Below, piece by piece: positions 6,905 through 17,048 of a DNA stretch of 32,259 bases. Below the pieces are notes generated by a model. It had not been told where the DNA came from. It did no database searches and saw only the letters and a program-made list of their open reading frames with translations. This DNA is from Davidsoniella eucalypti (Eukaryota; Ascomycota; Sordariomycetes; Microascales; Ceratocystidaceae). The stretch is from contig RMBW01000194.1 in assembly GCA_004009845.1 (NCBI GenBank), positions 1 through 32,259 on the forward strand. The letters are read 5' to 3'. Numbering within the stretch: position 1 is the first letter of the stretch; every line of letters starts with the position of its first letter. Both the position numbers and the translations under genes were made by a program.

Positions 6905-9900
6905 ATGGGGGCTTTAGGAAATTACTTAGACGTAAGTTTAGGAAGTTATTCTACGAAAGCCCTCGTCGACAGCGGATGCCTCACCGTCGCCGTCATTCCC
7001 CCGCGTCTCCTCCACCTTGCTACCCTCACACACCCTATCTCCGAACGGGTCATCGTCCAAGTCACTACGCTGGACAACCCCCCACTCATCGACACCATCG
7101 CCGAACTCCCCCTGACCATCAACGGCCACACGGAAACCATTTGGGCCTACGTGGTTCCCGGCCAGTCCGAAGACATAATTCTAGGACAAAGATGGTTAGT
7201 TAACAACGACGTTCGGCTCAGGCCCAGGACTCAGGAAATTACAATCTTACCAGCAGAAGAGTTAACTGCTGAGGAATTCTACAAGCTCTGTGGAAGTGCG
7301 GATAACCCGCATATTTATAGAGCTTCGCTAGAGAATATCAAGATTGCACTCGCACACAAAGACAAGTCCCGTCCCCACTTGCCGGATTGGTTAGAACCTG
7401 TTGCCTCGGCTTTTGACCCCAAATTAGCCACTACGTTACCTCCGCATCGACCAGGGATAGACCTGGAAATCAAGTTGAAACCAGGCGCCACGGTACCTAC
7501 CCAATCACTCTACCCTGTCACGCGCGCAGAACTCCTAGTCCTACAAAAGACCCTAGAAGGTCTCAAGCAGTCTCAGTTCATAGGACCAGCCAACTCCGAA
7601 TATGGCTCGTCCGTACTGTTTGTCAATAAACCAGGAGGTGGTGTACGCTTTTGCATCGACTATCGTGGTGTTAATGATGCGTCTATCAAGGATAAGTACC
7701 CCCTACCACTTATGGGAGAAACTCTCCAACGCATCGCGAGCTCCGAATGGGTTTCAAAGGTCGACGTGATCTCCGCCTTCCACAGGATTCGCATAGCCCC
7801 AGGCTCTGAACACATAACAGCTTTTAGAACACCCCTGGGTGCCTTCCAGTGGAACGTCGTCCCTTTCGGCTTAACCAACGCCCCTGCTGCCTTCCAGAGA
7901 CGCATCAACGGAGTCCTCGACAAATGGCACGGTATCAGCTGCGACGCCTACATTGACGATGTGTGCATCTATTCTAAGGGCTCGCTCCAAGACCATCGCA
8001 ACCTCGTCCTGGAAATAGTCTCTGCCCTCGACAAGGCCGACCTCCAACTCGACATCAAGAAGTGCGAGTTCGCAGCCAAGGAGATCAAGTTCCTAGGCTT
8101 CCTAGTCGGCCCTGGTATCGGCATAAGGGCAGACCCCGAAAAGACTGAAGCCATTCGTAATTGGGAGCGCCCCTACACTCTAACCGAACTCCGCCGCTTT
8201 ATTGGTTTCATAAACTTCTATAGGGACTTCGTCCCGCGCATATCCGACACCCTTGCGCCATTAACCAACCTAACTAAAAAGGACACCCCCTTTGTTTGGT
8301 CCCCTGCCTGCGACCAGGCCTTCCACAGCATCAAGGATGCCTTCATCTCTCCTCCTCTACTAGCCCCCTACGACCCTGACAGGGAAACAATCCTCTCCGC
8401 CGACTCCTCAGGCTATGCTCTAGGCGCTGAACTCACCCAGCGCGGCCCTGACGGACATCACCACCCCATTGCCTTCCTATCTAGGAAACTCACGCCAGCA
8501 GAATCCAACTATCCCATCCATGACAAGGAAATGCTGGCTATCTACTGGTCCATTCGTCAGTGGAGACACTTCCTGCTAGGTATACACTTCACGGTCTTCA
8601 CCGACCATCGCAACCTGGAGTTCTTCAGGACCAAAAGGTCCTTAGCAGAAAGGCAGCGCCGCTGGGGATACGAACTGTCGGACTTTTCCTTTGAACTTAA
8701 ACACCGTCCTGGAACAGACCAAGTGATCCCCGACGCACTATCGCGCAGGGACCAGGACATGCCCAAGGATGCCAATGACGACAGGCTCATGAGTAGAGTA
8801 CACCAACTCCTCGCCCCCGCAACAGCAGGAGACAACCTAGTAGTTGTCAACGCCCTTTGGTCCAACATCCCGGACGCCGACATTCTCTCAGACGAAATAG
8901 CCACACAGTCCACTCTCCCCTCACCCTTCGGGGACGCCGACCTTACCTCACTATGGACACAAGCCCTGCAGACCAATAATAGATGGTGGCTTGCACGATC
9001 CCTTGTCCTCGATGGCGCCAGATCATTCCCCTCAGCATGGGGCCTCCAATGGCAAATCAGCGAATGCTCCATCGACGACCGAGGCCTCCTACGCTGGCGT
9101 AACAGACTATGGATCCCTCGCTTTGAACCCCTCCGCACCAAGCTGATCCAGACTATCCACGACTCACACTTGTCTGGACACCCTGGCCGCGAAATCACAC
9201 GGAACCTAGTTTCACGGGAATACTCCTGGCCAGGACTCACCAACGATGTACGCCAATTCGTAGCCAACTGCACTACATGCGGTAAAAGCAAGTATTGGCG
9301 GGAACAGAAGCGCGGACTCCTGAAACCTCTTCCTGTTCCAGACCGCCACTGGACCGAATTAGCCATGGACTTCATTGGCCCCTTACCACCTTCCAAGCAC
9401 TGCACATTCATCCTCGGCGTCACCGACAGACTCTCCAAGTCGCAGATCCTTATCCCCATGTCAGACACCTCCGCGAAAGCAACAGCTGACGCTCTATTCA
9501 CCCACGTATTCGCACACCACGGTTTTCCCTCAGCCATCGTGTCAGACCGCGGCCCCCAATTCACATCACTATTCTGGGGAGAAGCTTGCCGCCGTCTCAA
9601 CATCAAACGTCGCCTCTCTACGGCCTTTCACCCTCAAACCGACGGTGCCCAGGAGCGAAGCAACCAGGAGATTGAAACCTTCCTCAGGATCTTCTGTTCC
9701 TTCGCCCAGGACAACTGGGCGGATCTCCTTCCACAAGCACAGATCGCCCTAAACAACCGCACCGTCTCTAGCACTGCCATCTCCCCCTTCTTCGCGACAC
9801 ACGGTTACAACATGGACATCATCGAGCCATCTCCCACTAGCGAACCATCCTCTACGCAGTCCCCGGTACACGACGCCCAGGCCTTCCTAGACAAAATCCG

Positions 9901-10546
9901 CGACGCCACCAGTTTCGCACAGGTTGCCATGGCGTCAGCACAGGATTATCAGGAGACAGCAGCTAACCGCCGCCGCCAGCCAGCCTCCCAGTTTCAGATA
10001 GGAGACATAGTCCTCCTGAAATGCGAGAACATCGCTTCCGAAAGACCCTCTAAGAAGCTAGATTGGCTAGCTCGCCGCTACACGGTCACAGGCCTGATAG
10101 GCACCCACGCAGTCCGACTTAACATTCCAGGCCTAGTCCACCCAGTCTTCCACATCAGCAAGGTACGACACGCAGGGACTAACCCCTTACCCTCACAGGT
10201 TATCCAAGACGACGAACCTGAGGCTGTCTCAAGAGAGGAAGCATACGGAGACGACGCTATAGCCGAAGGAGAATTCCGCGTGGAAGAAATTGTCCGCCAA
10301 CGGAAATACCGTGGGCATGAACAAGCACTGGTTAAGTGGTCCGGCTACCAAGACCCTACTTGGGAACCAGTGAAACATATCGAAGACACCCTCGCATGGC
10401 GCATATTCTTAGACCGCGCGCTAATTGGAGCAGCATCAGCTGACTTCCTACCCAATACAGGGGGGCCCATCTCATGCACTCCTACGGGGGGGGCCTCATT
10501 CTTTACCCACCCACCATCCCCATTATTAGCGCAGAATGTATTTTAG
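6905..10546 (+). CDS. pol: Element A Pol polyprotein (1213 aa): protease - RT - RNase H - integrase - chromodomain
   Basis: This polyprotein copies the element RNA into DNA and integrates it. Domains in order: aspartic protease with VDSG (D22); reverse transcriptase with the YIDD box near residue 349; RNase H from about residue 498 (S-A-D-S-S-G, then TDHRNLE); integrase zinc finger near 753 (HDSHLSGHPG ... CTTCGK); catalytic triad D822 (AMDFIGPLP), D881 (SDRGPQF) and E917 (GAQERSNQ), giving D-x35-E; chromodomain at about 1123-1170 (EFRVEEIV ... ALVKWSGYQDPTWEP). The ATG at 6905 is the first in frame, but the frame is open from 6854 and the family probably makes Pol by frameshift from gag rather than from this ATG. 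The length is normal for chromovirus Pol and no stops interrupt it. Confidence 0.95.
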   Translation: MGALGNYLDVSLGSYSTKALVDSGCLTVAVIPPRLLHLATLTHPISERVIVQVTTLDNPPLIDTIAELPLTINGHTETIWAYVVPGQSEDIILGQRWLVNNDVRLRPRTQEITILPAEELTAEEFYKLCGSADNPHIYRASLENIKIALAHKDKSRPHLPDWLEPVASAFDPKLATTLPPHRPGIDLEIKLKPGATVPTQSLYPVTRAELLVLQKTLEGLKQSQFIGPANSEYGSSVLFVNKPGGGVRFCIDYRGVNDASIKDKYPLPLMGETLQRIASSEWVSKVDVISAFHRIRIAPGSEHITAFRTPLGAFQWNVVPFGLTNAPAAFQRRINGVLDKWHGISCDAYIDDVCIYSKGSLQDHRNLVLEIVSALDKADLQLDIKKCEFAAKEIKFLGFLVGPGIGIRADPEKTEAIRNWERPYTLTELRRFIGFINFYRDFVPRISDTLAPLTNLTKKDTPFVWSPACDQAFHSIKDAFISPPLLAPYDPDRETILSADSSGYALGAELTQRGPDGHHHPIAFLSRKLTPAESNYPIHDKEMLAIYWSIRQWRHFLLGIHFTVFTDHRNLEFFRTKRSLAERQRRWGYELSDFSFELKHRPGTDQVIPDALSRRDQDMPKDANDDRLMSRVHQLLAPATAGDNLVVVNALWSNIPDADILSDEIATQSTLPSPFGDADLTSLWTQALQTNNRWWLARSLVLDGARSFPSAWGLQWQISECSIDDRGLLRWRNRLWIPRFEPLRTKLIQTIHDSHLSGHPGREITRNLVSREYSWPGLTNDVRQFVANCTTCGKSKYWREQKRGLLKPLPVPDRHWTELAMDFIGPLPPSKHCTFILGVTDRLSKSQILIPMSDTSAKATADALFTHVFAHHGFPSAIVSDRGPQFTSLFWGEACRRLNIKRRLSTAFHPQTDGAQERSNQEIETFLRIFCSFAQDNWADLLPQAQIALNNRTVSSTAISPFFATHGYNMDIIEPSPTSEPSSTQSPVHDAQAFLDKIRDATSFAQVAMASAQDYQETAANRRRQPASQFQIGDIVLLKCENIASERPSKKLDWLARRYTVTGLIGTHAVRLNIPGLVHPVFHISKVRHAGTNPLPSQVIQDDEPEAVSREEAYGDDAIAEGEFRVEEIVRQRKYRGHEQALVKWSGYQDPTWEPVKHIEDTLAWRIFLDRALIGAASADFLPNTGGPISCTPTGGASFFTHPPSPLLAQNVF

Positions 10547-10592
10547 TATTAGTTTTAGATTATAGTTAGCATCCGAGAGGGGGGGGGGCTAA
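10547..10592 (+). other. 3' UTR and polypurine tract of element A
   Basis: A short A/T-rich stretch is followed by a G-rich tract (GAGAGG plus a run of G, about 10575-10589) that abuts the 3' LTR. This is the expected plus-strand primer. Confidence 0.8.
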
Positions 10593-10771
10593 TGTCAGGG
10601 GCTAAGGCCCAGTTGGTATTTGGCTAAGTAAGATACTTAGCCAGATAAACGGTTATAAATAGGGACCTATTCCCGCCGTATTCCAACAGATATTAGTCTT
10701 TCTCCTTCATCGGTATCAATCGAAGTCTTTACTCTAGATTGCTTGCCATTGCCTCTTCCTAGTTCGTGTCA
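10593..10771 (+). repeat. 3' LTR of element A (179 bp)
   Basis: It is identical by eye to the 5' LTR at 4475-4653 over its whole length. It is followed by the second TAGTT copy (10772-10776), after which the pol gene of element B continues on the minus strand. Confidence 0.95.
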
Positions 10772-12444
10772 TAGTTGGCTTCTGCCGGAGAGAGCTTGCG
10801 AGATAAAAACGCAACAGGTCTGAATAGGCCGTCGGGGCTTCGTTGTGATAGTTCAGCACCAAGGGCGTATCCAGAAGCGTCTGTGGACACTACGGTTTCT
10901 CGGTCAGGATCGAAAGGTGCTAGCACCGGGGGAGAAATAAACGCGGACTTAATTTCCTCAAAAGCCTTGGAGCACTCAGGCGTCCAGTCGAACGGCACAT
11001 CTTTCTTGGTAAGGGCAACCAGCGGAGACAAGATGGCGGAGGCATGAGGAACAAAGTCTCGATAGAAGTTAATGAAACCCAAAAATCCGCGTAGTCCTTT
11101 CAGAGTCTTCGGCTGCTCCCAGTTGCGGATGGCTTCAGTCTTCTCGGGGTCGGCCTTAATGCCGACACTAGGTCCAACAATGAAACCCAAGAACTTGATT
11201 TCTTTCGCTGCGAATACACATTTCCGCAGGTCAAGCTGTAAGCCAGCAGCATCTAAAGCAGAGACAATCTCCAGGACTAGCTTCTTGTGTTCCTCCAAAG
11301 TCCCGTTGGAAGTTACATCTATGTCGTCGATGTAGGCATCACAGTTTATACCCAGCCATTTTCGTAGCACGCTGTTGATGTAACGCTGGAAAGCGGCAGG
11401 TGCATTGGAAAGACCAAAAGGAACTACGGTCCATTCAAAGGCACCTAGCGGCGTACGAAATGCTGTGAGTTCTTCGGAGCCAGGGGCGATTCTGATACGG
11501 TGAAAGGCGGCTATAACATCCAGTTTGGTAACCCATTTACTTTCGGAAATCCGGCGTAAGGTATCTTGGATACGCGGGAGAGGGTATGCATCCTTCTTGG
11601 AGATAGCGTTGATGGCCCTATAATCGACACAGAACCTGATACCGCCGCCTGGTTTACGAACGAACAATACTGGAGCACCAACGTTAGACTTCGTGTCACG
11701 AATGCGGCCAGCTTCCATAAGCTCGTCCAGAACTTTCTGAAGAGCAAGGAGCTCTAGCCGAGACATAGATCTAAGGGACTGGGGAGGGGGTAACTTTCCT
11801 TCTAATAGTTGGATCTCAAGATCTACACCCGGGCGATGAGGTGGTAACTCGACTGCGCGCTTCGGCTCAAAGGCAGAAGCCACCGGCTTCAACCAGTTGG
11901 GAACCGGCGGTCGTTCCTTGTCCTTGGCTTCGAGCGCATCGGCGACGTCCTTAGCAGTGACTGCGTAAATGGTCAACTTCTCGGTGGTCGCCAGCTTCTG
12001 AAAAACAGCAGCATCCATCTCTGAAGATTTTGGCAAAACAATTGGTCCTGAGTTCGGGGTTAAATGAATGTCATGGTCGAGGAGCCAACGTTGCCCGAGA
12101 ATTAAATCTTCAAGCTGACCGGGGATAACGTACGCCCAAAGGGTTTCGGTATGGTCATCAATAGAGAGGGAGAACTTGGCTATTTTGTCAATAAGTGGTG
12201 GGTCTTGTGAAGTAGACACCTGCTCAACCATTCGAGGGGTAATCGGAGCAGTGACTTCAGCATACTTCACAAGGCGCGGGGGTACAGCAGCTAGGCAGAG
12301 ACAGCCAGAATCGATGAAGGCACGAGTACTATATTTATTTAAACTGACATCTAAATACAATCCTTGCGCATTCATCTTTTCTTGGGCTATCAGATCTCCT
12401 TGCTGTGTACTTACACCGGGGAGCGACTTTTCCCGGGCAATCAA
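10772..12444 (-). CDS. pol: Element B pol, N-terminal part: protease - RT - start of RNase H
   Basis: This is the first half of the B polyprotein. It has a protease (FIDSGC, preceded by YLDVSLNKYST), reverse transcriptase (YIDDIDV box; QRYINSVLRKW; FLGFIVGP), and the start of RNase H (STDASGYALGAEL), ending at AEANY where element A is inserted. The frame runs on into the LTR of A for a few codons. There is no ATG at its beginning: the open frame overlaps the gag end at GGATTTTTGATTG in the -1 register, so it is most likely made by -1 frameshifting as a Gag-Pol fusion. There are no internal stops. The C-terminal half continues at 4474. Confidence 0.92.
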
Positions 12445-12453
12445 AAATCCGTC
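12441..12453 (-). promoter_or_regulatory. Probable -1 frameshift site between gag and pol of element B
   Basis: On the minus strand gag ends GGC-GAG-ACG-GAT-TTT-TGA. A -1 slip on the five-T run gives TTT-TTG-ATT and enters the pol frame, which is open for the whole protease-RT region. Element A has the same GATTTTT-stop arrangement, which suggests that it is conserved. The perfect X-XXY-YYZ heptamer is absent, so slippage in the P site next to the stop codon is the likelier mechanism. Confidence 0.6.
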
Positions 12454-13964
12454 TCGCCGTCTTCAGAGTAGTTGTCGGACAGGATGACAGCGCGGTTGGA
12501 CAGGGCTTGTTCGAGGGCAGCTAGTCTCTGCGAAACCTCTGACTCACCAGAGGACGTGGCAATGGGTTGGGTAGCGGCAGCCTGTGCTCTGACAACAGCC
12601 GGGCGGAGAGTAGGGCAGTTGTGGTAGGTATGGCCAATTTGTCTGCAGCGGAAACAACCGCCTTCTGCCTTAAGCTTCTCCTTTTCCGCAGCAGTTAGCC
12701 TGGCGGGGCGTTCAGAGTTGGCTGGACGATCCGTTGTGGCAAGACGACGAGAGGGGACCCAGTCCATGGCGTCAGAGTCGACTGATGGACGGGGAGTGGG
12801 GGACAAAACATGAGGGTTGTTGGACGACCTGGGTGGACGACTTGGAAAATGATGACTGCTTGAGGGGGGCTGGATGGGTGCGAACGGATGCAGTTCCATG
12901 CGAGTAGCGGCACGCTGCAGACCATTGATGACTTGTTCCAGCCGGGTTTCGTCGAACGCATGGTCAGCACGTCGGGCAAGATCGGGGTAGATTGCTCTGG
13001 AGAGATACCCGATGCTGTGTACGTCGACAGTGACCCCAGCTAGCAGGCGGAGCTTTTGGAACCGTTGGATGAAGTCGGAAAATGGTTCTTTGCGGCCTTG
13101 CCGAAGCTCGTGGAGTTCTTCCAACGCTCTGACCGTAACATGGGGGTCAATGAACATCTTGTCCAGCTCAGCAAGGAATTCCTCGTACGGCCGGGACTGC
13201 AATTGGACTTGCTTGTACCATGGTTCGATTTGCATCATAATTTTTGTCGAAAGTCGCGAGTAGATATAGGAGCAGATATTCCGTTGAGAGCCGATAACGG
13301 TTCCATCGGCAGCAATCTTGCCTTCCATTTCACACCTCCAGGCTGAATATTCCCGCTTGTCTCCTGAGAACTTGGAGGCATCAGGTAACGAGAATCTGGC
13401 AGTGGATTTCTGGGGCAGTTTGGCTTGTAACTCAGCTAGCCGAACTTCCTTTTCGGCAATGGAAATCTGCACATCGAGAGTCTGCTGGCGGAGGTGTTCA
13501 GCCTTGAGCTGGTTTTCGAAGCTCGAAAGGTCTGGCGCACCTGCTCCAATGCCCAACATTCTATTGTTGAAGAGGAAGCGAAGGACACGAGCACGGGCAG
13601 CAGGCTCGGAATCGAAACGAGCGTGGGCTGGCTCGCTATGGCCGACCAGAACAGAAAGGGAGAAACGGATGTGACCCAAGTGGTCGTGGAACGAGGACTC
13701 ATGTAATGCAATTTGAGGCCCGGTTGGGAAGGGGCCGAGGAGTTTGGCGATAGCTGGCCGAGCGGATCTTCGAAACAAGGACAGATAGCACCATCCTGGG
13801 GCGCGGACCAAACGACGGGCAGAGCGGGGTAGCCTGGTGCGCTGATGACGCACGACGGGCGAACCGGCGGGGTAACGTTCCTGGCACCATCGTGCACAGC
13901 ACTGACTGGTGTAACCCAGGAAGGAAAAAGCGAGAAAAAAGAGGAGAAAGTTGAGGAAAATCAT
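12441..13964 (-). CDS. gag: Element B Gag (507 aa), hydrophobic N-terminus and one CCHC knuckle
   Basis: This is the particle protein of element B. I chose the ATG at 13964 (context CCCACCATG); the frame is open slightly further upstream but has no earlier ATG. The first 17 residues (MIFLNFLLFFLAFSFLG) look like a membrane segment. A basic region follows, then the motif shared with element A (GWCYLSLF, then AKLLGPFPTGP). A coiled-coil-like stretch (about residues 150-190) precedes a capsid-like region. One zinc knuckle, CFRCRQIGHTYHNC, lies near the C-terminus; element A has three. The protein is shorter than A Gag by about 150 residues, mostly between the shared motif and the capsid-like part. 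It ends in the frameshift site. Confidence 0.88.
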   Translation of the reverse strand: MIFLNFLLFFLAFSFLGYTSQCCARWCQERYPAGSPVVRHQRTRLPRSARRLVRAPGWCYLSLFRRSARPAIAKLLGPFPTGPQIALHESSFHDHLGHIRFSLSVLVGHSEPAHARFDSEPAARARVLRFLFNNRMLGIGAGAPDLSSFENQLKAEHLRQQTLDVQISIAEKEVRLAELQAKLPQKSTARFSLPDASKFSGDKREYSAWRCEMEGKIAADGTVIGSQRNICSYIYSRLSTKIMMQIEPWYKQVQLQSRPYEEFLAELDKMFIDPHVTVRALEELHELRQGRKEPFSDFIQRFQKLRLLAGVTVDVHSIGYLSRAIYPDLARRADHAFDETRLEQVINGLQRAATRMELHPFAPIQPPSSSHHFPSRPPRSSNNPHVLSPTPRPSVDSDAMDWVPSRRLATTDRPANSERPARLTAAEKEKLKAEGGCFRCRQIGHTYHNCPTLRPAVVRAQAAATQPIATSSGESEVSQRLAALEQALSNRAVILSDNYSEDGETDF

Positions 13965-14272
13965 GGTGGGGGCAGACAAAATGTGAGTTTACACAACTAA
14001 ATGTGAAAGACTCCTCACAAGCGAGAGCAAACAGTAAAGCTTTTCCAAAACGCTCAAACTTTACCGTGAAAAACTCGCTACGACGCAAGAAACAAGTTCT
14101 GCAGTAACGAGAAGTCAACTGGCTGAAGAGAAAGAGTTTATTCCAAACTTTGTAGTATGGTCTTGGGTGCGAAGAGAGTTATAACAAGGAGTTGTCTGAA
14201 TCTGACAAAGTGAAAGCAAAGAGAGAGGACAAGACGAATCGTGTTGAACAGTCAACAATAAGAGAATCAGGT
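13965..14272 (-). other. Leader of element B (between primer-binding site and gag)
   Basis: About 300 bp of non-coding sequence between the predicted primer-binding site and the gag ATG. It is rich in pyrimidine tracts on the element strand. I see no leader repeats like those of element A. Confidence 0.6.
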
Positions 14273-14283
14273 ATCTTCTTTAA
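14273..14283 (-). promoter_or_regulatory. Primer-binding site of element B (self-priming type)
   Basis: On the element strand this reads TTAAAGAAGAT, 2 nt after the end of the 5' LTR. It is the exact reverse complement of ATCTTCTTTAA inside the LTR (14348-14358). The sequence is unrelated to the primer words of elements A and D, yet the length, spacing and ATC...AA ends are the same. Confidence 0.72.
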
Positions 14284-14285
14284 AG

Positions 14286-14453
14286 TGTGACGATCTACGA
14301 CGAGAACGAGGCTTGCAGAAGTAGAAGAGATATAGTATTTGACGAGGTTAAAGAAGATAGAGAGGGAAGAGAAGAACTAGACAAGAATAAGGAGGGGAGA
14401 CGGCCTCCTTATATAGACAAAAGTAACGGCTGTGGTATCTACCACAGCCAACA
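14286..14453 (-). repeat. 5' LTR of element B (168 bp, inferred)
   Basis: On the minus strand it starts TGTTGGC and ends GATCGTCACA. The boundaries are inferred, because the 3' LTR is outside the window. The TG...CA ends, a perfect palindrome at 14428-14449 (10-bp arms GGCTGTGGTA and TACCACAGCC), a TATA box (TATATAA, 14415-14409), the self-primer word at 14358-14348, and a length near the 178-bp LTRs of A and C all fit. The 14453 boundary also coincides with the start of the dioxygenase-like gene remnant. Confidence 0.72.
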
Positions 14454-14458
14454 AGATT

Positions 14459-14879
14459 GGGTCCTAGATCCTTTCATTGCCAACTTCAAGTCTATCTTCC
14501 CTGGTCACTACACTTCTCGTGCCACCCACATTCACATTATGCTCACCCCAATGTCATTCTTCTAGCTAACTCAACTCTTGGCTCTGAGAACTATGCCAGC
14601 CATGTTGGCCAGACCTTCTATAACCAGGACCTGGTCTTTGCTGTCGAGGTCTACGAGCCCTATGCTACAATACCTAGACTCTGGCTACCAACGCCAAGGA
14701 CTCTACTCTGGTAAGCGAGACTGCTACTTATGAGGTCGGCCCTTTTGGAGTACACCCTACTTGGCAGTGACGTCTCTGACGGTATTTTCCCACAGTTGGC
14801 CTTCAGCATTAGCTCCACTTCTTCTTCTACCATTACTCTCACTGCTTATTACTACGAGTCTGGTGGTGTTTCTAACTAA
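14459..14879 (+). pseudogene. Extracellular intradiol-dioxygenase-like gene, 3' fragment, frameshifted
   Basis: This is a remnant of a host gene next to the LTR of element B. The first frame reads DPFIANFKSIFPGHYTSRATHIHIM, carrying the PGHY...R..HIH metal-site pattern of the intradiol ring-cleavage dioxygenase family (His and Tyr iron ligands). The next frame continues with ANSTLGSENYASHVGQTFYN QDLVFAVE, a third covers NAKDSTLVSETATYEVGPF, and the last frame gives EYTLLGSDVSDGIFPQL and ends YYYESGGVSN-stop (TAA 14877-14879). At least three frame changes and an in-frame TAG (a likely CAG to TAG change) break it. The N-terminus and signal peptide are absent, probably displaced by element B. 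Family members are secreted fungal proteins; their substrate is not settled by this sequence. Confidence 0.82.
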
Positions 14880-17048
14880 AGAGGATACCCATCCTGGCTC
14901 TTTCCCCATGACGTTATAATACTCTCTGTTTTGTCAACTTAGGATATCTCTAGAGTGACAAGACAGTGCGTCGATGATTTGCTGATCATCTGCTTAGCCA
15001 TGTCTACTTTTGGTTTCTTTTGCTACGATTACTCTTAGATTTTCTGGCTCCTACCTTGATTTATCTATGGCGATCCAATAATATTTTAGGGTATGAAGAC
15101 ACAAGTCAATATCAGAAGTGACAAAACCAAATTGTAGCCTATCTATAGTTGCCTCTTCCCCCCTCTTTATAATCATGCCCTTCCATCAAATTGCAACTCT
15201 TCTTAATAGGATGGTGTTAAGACTGAAAAGAAACATGAATTGATTGTGTTTTCACCTTGAAACTAACTATATTAGCCAGTACTAGTTATGGCTATGCCAC
15301 CACAGAACGGTTCAAAAGTGTCTTGTTTTTCAACATTTGAGGCAATTTAACTATATTTGTCCATTATGGCAAAATATCGAGGTACGATTTAAGACTTAGG
15401 TGAGTTTCTGACTTTTAGTTACAATTAAATATGGCTCGACTCTTGACCCCCAATTTCACATATTTTATAGCATTGTAGAACTCTCTGTTTGTATGGTTTT
15501 GCTCTCTGTTGATCATGTAAATGAATGCTATCTTTAAAACCGTAAAAGATATGATGGCCATATTTATGTCTAACAAGGCCAACAATCCTCTTTTAGACTA
15601 TCATTTTCATCACTTAGCGACTTCCAGATTGAGACATACACTTTTGACATAGATACAGATTAGAAATGGTTGTTCAAGAAGGAGACAAACAGTCCGAAAA
15701 ATGTATAAAAACCCAGAGAGATTGAGGCGTTCGGAAAAGGCAAGTAGTGTTTTGCATTGGTATCTTTTTGGGTTTTTTGGCTCTTAATTTCACGATGAAA
15801 GGTACCTAGCCCAGAGACAAATTAAACTTTATAGATTAAAGCCAAATCATATATCGAGAAGAAGATGAAGATTTTACATACAACTAGTTTAGAGATTATT
15901 CAAGAGCTGGGTCATAATAAAATGGGAGGAAAGACACAGGGTTGTTAGTCAAACCCTAACATCGCCACTTTGTTTAAGTCATGTTATGGGATTTGTAGAA
16001 AGAGTGACACATAGCACTTCACAATGTCCGAATGCCTAATTATACATATGATTAACTATTTCTGTCAATAACTAGTATTTCCCGTTTCCATTTTTCAAAA
16101 CCTGCCATGATTGCCAGTCTCCTGGAGGCTCACTGAATAGTAGCTCCAGGGAGTTCTTTTTGTGGATTTTTTGTATCTGTTTTGTATTTAATTTTTTTGC
16201 TTTAATTTTTTTGTTTTAATTTTTTTGCTTTAATTTTTTTGCTTTAATTTTTTTGCTCTAATTTATTTATTTATAATTTTACGTCTTTATGTGGATCTGA
16301 CCTTAGTGGATCGTTAGACATCGAGAGACCCTAATGGCCCTTGGAGAACCAGGTGGTATTATTCGGTGGCAGTTGATAGCTAATAAGAGGGCGGAGGCCC
16401 TTGTCCTTTATATTCAACTCAATTTAAGCTTATCTAAATGCGTCATTGGCTAAAGTTGATGTAGAAATGGTAACTTTTCTATGATTTCGCTTACTAAGAA
16501 TGTGGTTGTGATACTTATATTTGTATATAATTGCAAATTTAAAGTTTTAGATGGAAAAAAAACAATACTAACTGTAAGTATTTAATACTTTTATTCCTAT
16601 AAAGTGGTAATTTTTACTCGGAATTGGTTACAAATTTGAAGTGTTGCTCGAATACACTATCCGATGTCTCACATAAGCTTGAGGTAGGCTGAGAGAATGC
16701 AATAGTTGCTGATATAGCCCAAGATTCTGTAGGTTGCAGACAAATAAGGCAATAGTTTTCCTGTTGGTAACATGTCGACAAACCGTCCATGGCCCAGACG
16801 TACCTGTTACTGCTAAAATACCGTGTAGATAGCATTATTATACAGTTACTCAATAATGGTTTAAGTAATAAATGAGGTTGCATTGTTCTTGATACCAAGT
16901 TTACCTCAATTTCCATATAGAATTATTAGGATAGTGATAAGACCGAAGGGGTGATAATTTGGTGATGAGGAATTATTGTTTCAACTTTGATAAATACACA
17001 CGACCGTAGCGGTGAGCAAGCTCGGTGTGAAGACCCAACCCTGATGAA
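14880..17048. other. AT-rich non-coding stretch
   Basis: No convincing gene is seen. Open frames here (for example 16614-16916 minus) are short, AT-driven and resemble nothing I recognise. A minisatellite at 16187-16256 is listed separately. Short patches at 16290-16410 and 16985-17045 are richer in G+C and may be relics of older elements. Confidence 0.6.
16187..16256. repeat. 14-bp minisatellite, five units
   Basis: Five tandem copies of TTTAATTTTTTTGC occur, with one copy ending GT instead of GC, followed by a degenerate tail to about 16272. There are no spacers, so this is a slippage-type tandem array. Confidence 0.93.

Larger units (their letters stand above)
4475..10771 (+). mobile_element. 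Element A: complete Ty3/gypsy (chromovirus, Tf1/sushi-like) retrotransposon, 6297 bp
   Basis: This is a full-length copy with two 179-bp LTRs that appear identical by eye, a perfect TSD (TAGTT), a primer-binding site complementary to its own LTR, gag, pol with chromodomain, and a polypurine tract. Identical LTRs mean a recent insertion. The coding region is much richer in G+C than the AT-rich flanks at 15000-24000 and shows no C-to-T stops. One defect is suspected at the gag-pol junction, where the pol frame is displaced at a run of five G (6869-6873). Confidence 0.96.
3024..14453 (-). mobile_element. Element B, Ty3/gypsy chromovirus-like element on the minus strand, split by element A and cut off by element C
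   Basis: Reading right to left: 5' LTR (14286-14453), primer-binding site (14273-14283), leader, gag (12441-13964), pol part 1 (12444-10772), element A insertion (4475-10771), pol part 2 (4474-3024). Element C then interrupts integrase, and the 3' end of B is outside the window. Removing A and one TAGTT copy leaves the pol frame continuous across the RNase H region, so B was intact when A arrived. B itself lies against a decayed dioxygenase-like gene at 14459-14879, which it interrupts or adjoins. Confidence 0.9.

Noticed and set aside
8557..9606. 349-codon open frame antisense to element A pol
   Set aside because: It is a shadow of the conserved RNase H-integrase codons. Similar antisense frames appear opposite element C, and none resembles a known protein.
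16187..16256. CRISPR-like array
   Set aside because: The 14-bp units are directly adjacent with no spacers, and this is a eukaryotic genome; it is a minisatellite.
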